Positions 5,740 to 5,796 of a stretch of 5,796 bases of DNA are shown piece after piece. The first letter of the stretch is position 1. Every line of letters begins with the position of its first letter. Origin of the DNA: CAZXMB01 sp964641715. Lineage in GTDB: Bacteria; Desulfobacterota; BSN033; UBA1163. Location: positions 1 through 5,796 of the forward strand of contig CAZXMB010000185.1 in NCBI GenBank assembly GCA_964641715.1, in the 5' to 3' direction. Made by a program: the position numbers and the translations under genes. Below the pieces are notes generated by a model. That model was not told where the DNA came from. It was given only the letters and a program-made list of their open reading frames with translations, and did no database searches.

Positions 5740-5796
5740 TCAATACACTCTTGCCTCTGGTTGAAACTTCATGATCTTTACCGGCTTATATCTTAC
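5740..5796 (-). CDS. sdhA: Probable C-terminus of SdhA/FrdA flavoprotein (partial)
   Basis: On the minus strand the frame entering from the right edge is open for 18 codons, reading VRYKPVKIMKFQPEARVY, then stops at TGA (5740-5742). This resembles the conserved tail of succinate dehydrogenase/fumarate reductase flavoproteins, which commonly end in a YKPV...(Y/F)QP.ER.Y pattern with a terminal Tyr (E. coli SdhA ends KIRTY). It lies directly upstream of sdhB on the same strand, as expected for an sdhAB operon. Only 18 residues are visible, so the call rests on tail similarity from memory and on context. Confidence 0.68.
   Translation of the reverse strand, partial: VRYKPVKIMKFQPEARVY

Overview
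The window carries four complete genes, two probable gene ends at its edges, and three copies of one short dispersed hairpin element. The coding regions are ordinary in composition and intact. The content suggests a diderm, probably anaerobic or microaerophilic bacterium: a lipoprotein with peptidoglycan-binding repeats, a two-subunit-type succinate dehydrogenase/fumarate reductase, an E. coli-type glucokinase and a DUF3536-type GH57 protein. A Desulfobacterota- or Nitrospirota-like lineage would fit. That placement is a guess from gene content, not a demonstrated assignment.

Layout. Positions 46-1038 (+) encode glucokinase, possibly the last gene of an operon whose previous gene ends in an ATGA overlap at 46-49. 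Positions 1039-1265 are intergenic and hold element copy 1 (1115-1250), which ends exactly where the Shine-Dalgarno of the next gene begins. Positions 1266-2006 (+) encode a lipoprotein with a proline-rich linker and two peptidoglycan-binding repeats. It converges on a minus-strand block read from right to left: the C-terminal tail of a probable sdhA/frdA (5740-5796), sdhB/frdB (4713-5420) and a GH57 family alpha-glucan enzyme (2073-4586).

The most notable feature is the repeat family. Three copies (1115-1250, 4596-4704, 5527-5635) lie in the same orientation, one in every intergenic gap longer than 100 bp. Each has a GC-rich hairpin near each end with nearly the same stem (CCCCGCC/GGCGGGG) and no open reading frame. 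This architecture resembles non-autonomous IS200/IS605-type (HUH Y1 transposase) or REP-like elements. Copy 3 sits in the unusually long 319 bp gap between sdhA and sdhB, nested in a degenerate ATTGG/CCAAT low-complexity tract. Copy 2 fills nearly all of the sdhB-GH57 gap and ends only 9 bp from the GH57 start codon. The repeats may therefore alter expression of this gene block.

Metabolically, glucokinase (glucose to glucose-6-phosphate) and a GH57 enzyme (alpha-glucan processing) could both serve glycogen or glucan use, and SdhAB links the TCA cycle to the quinone pool. No sequence feature ties these into one pathway. I see no RNA gene, CRISPR array, phage gene or intact transposase.
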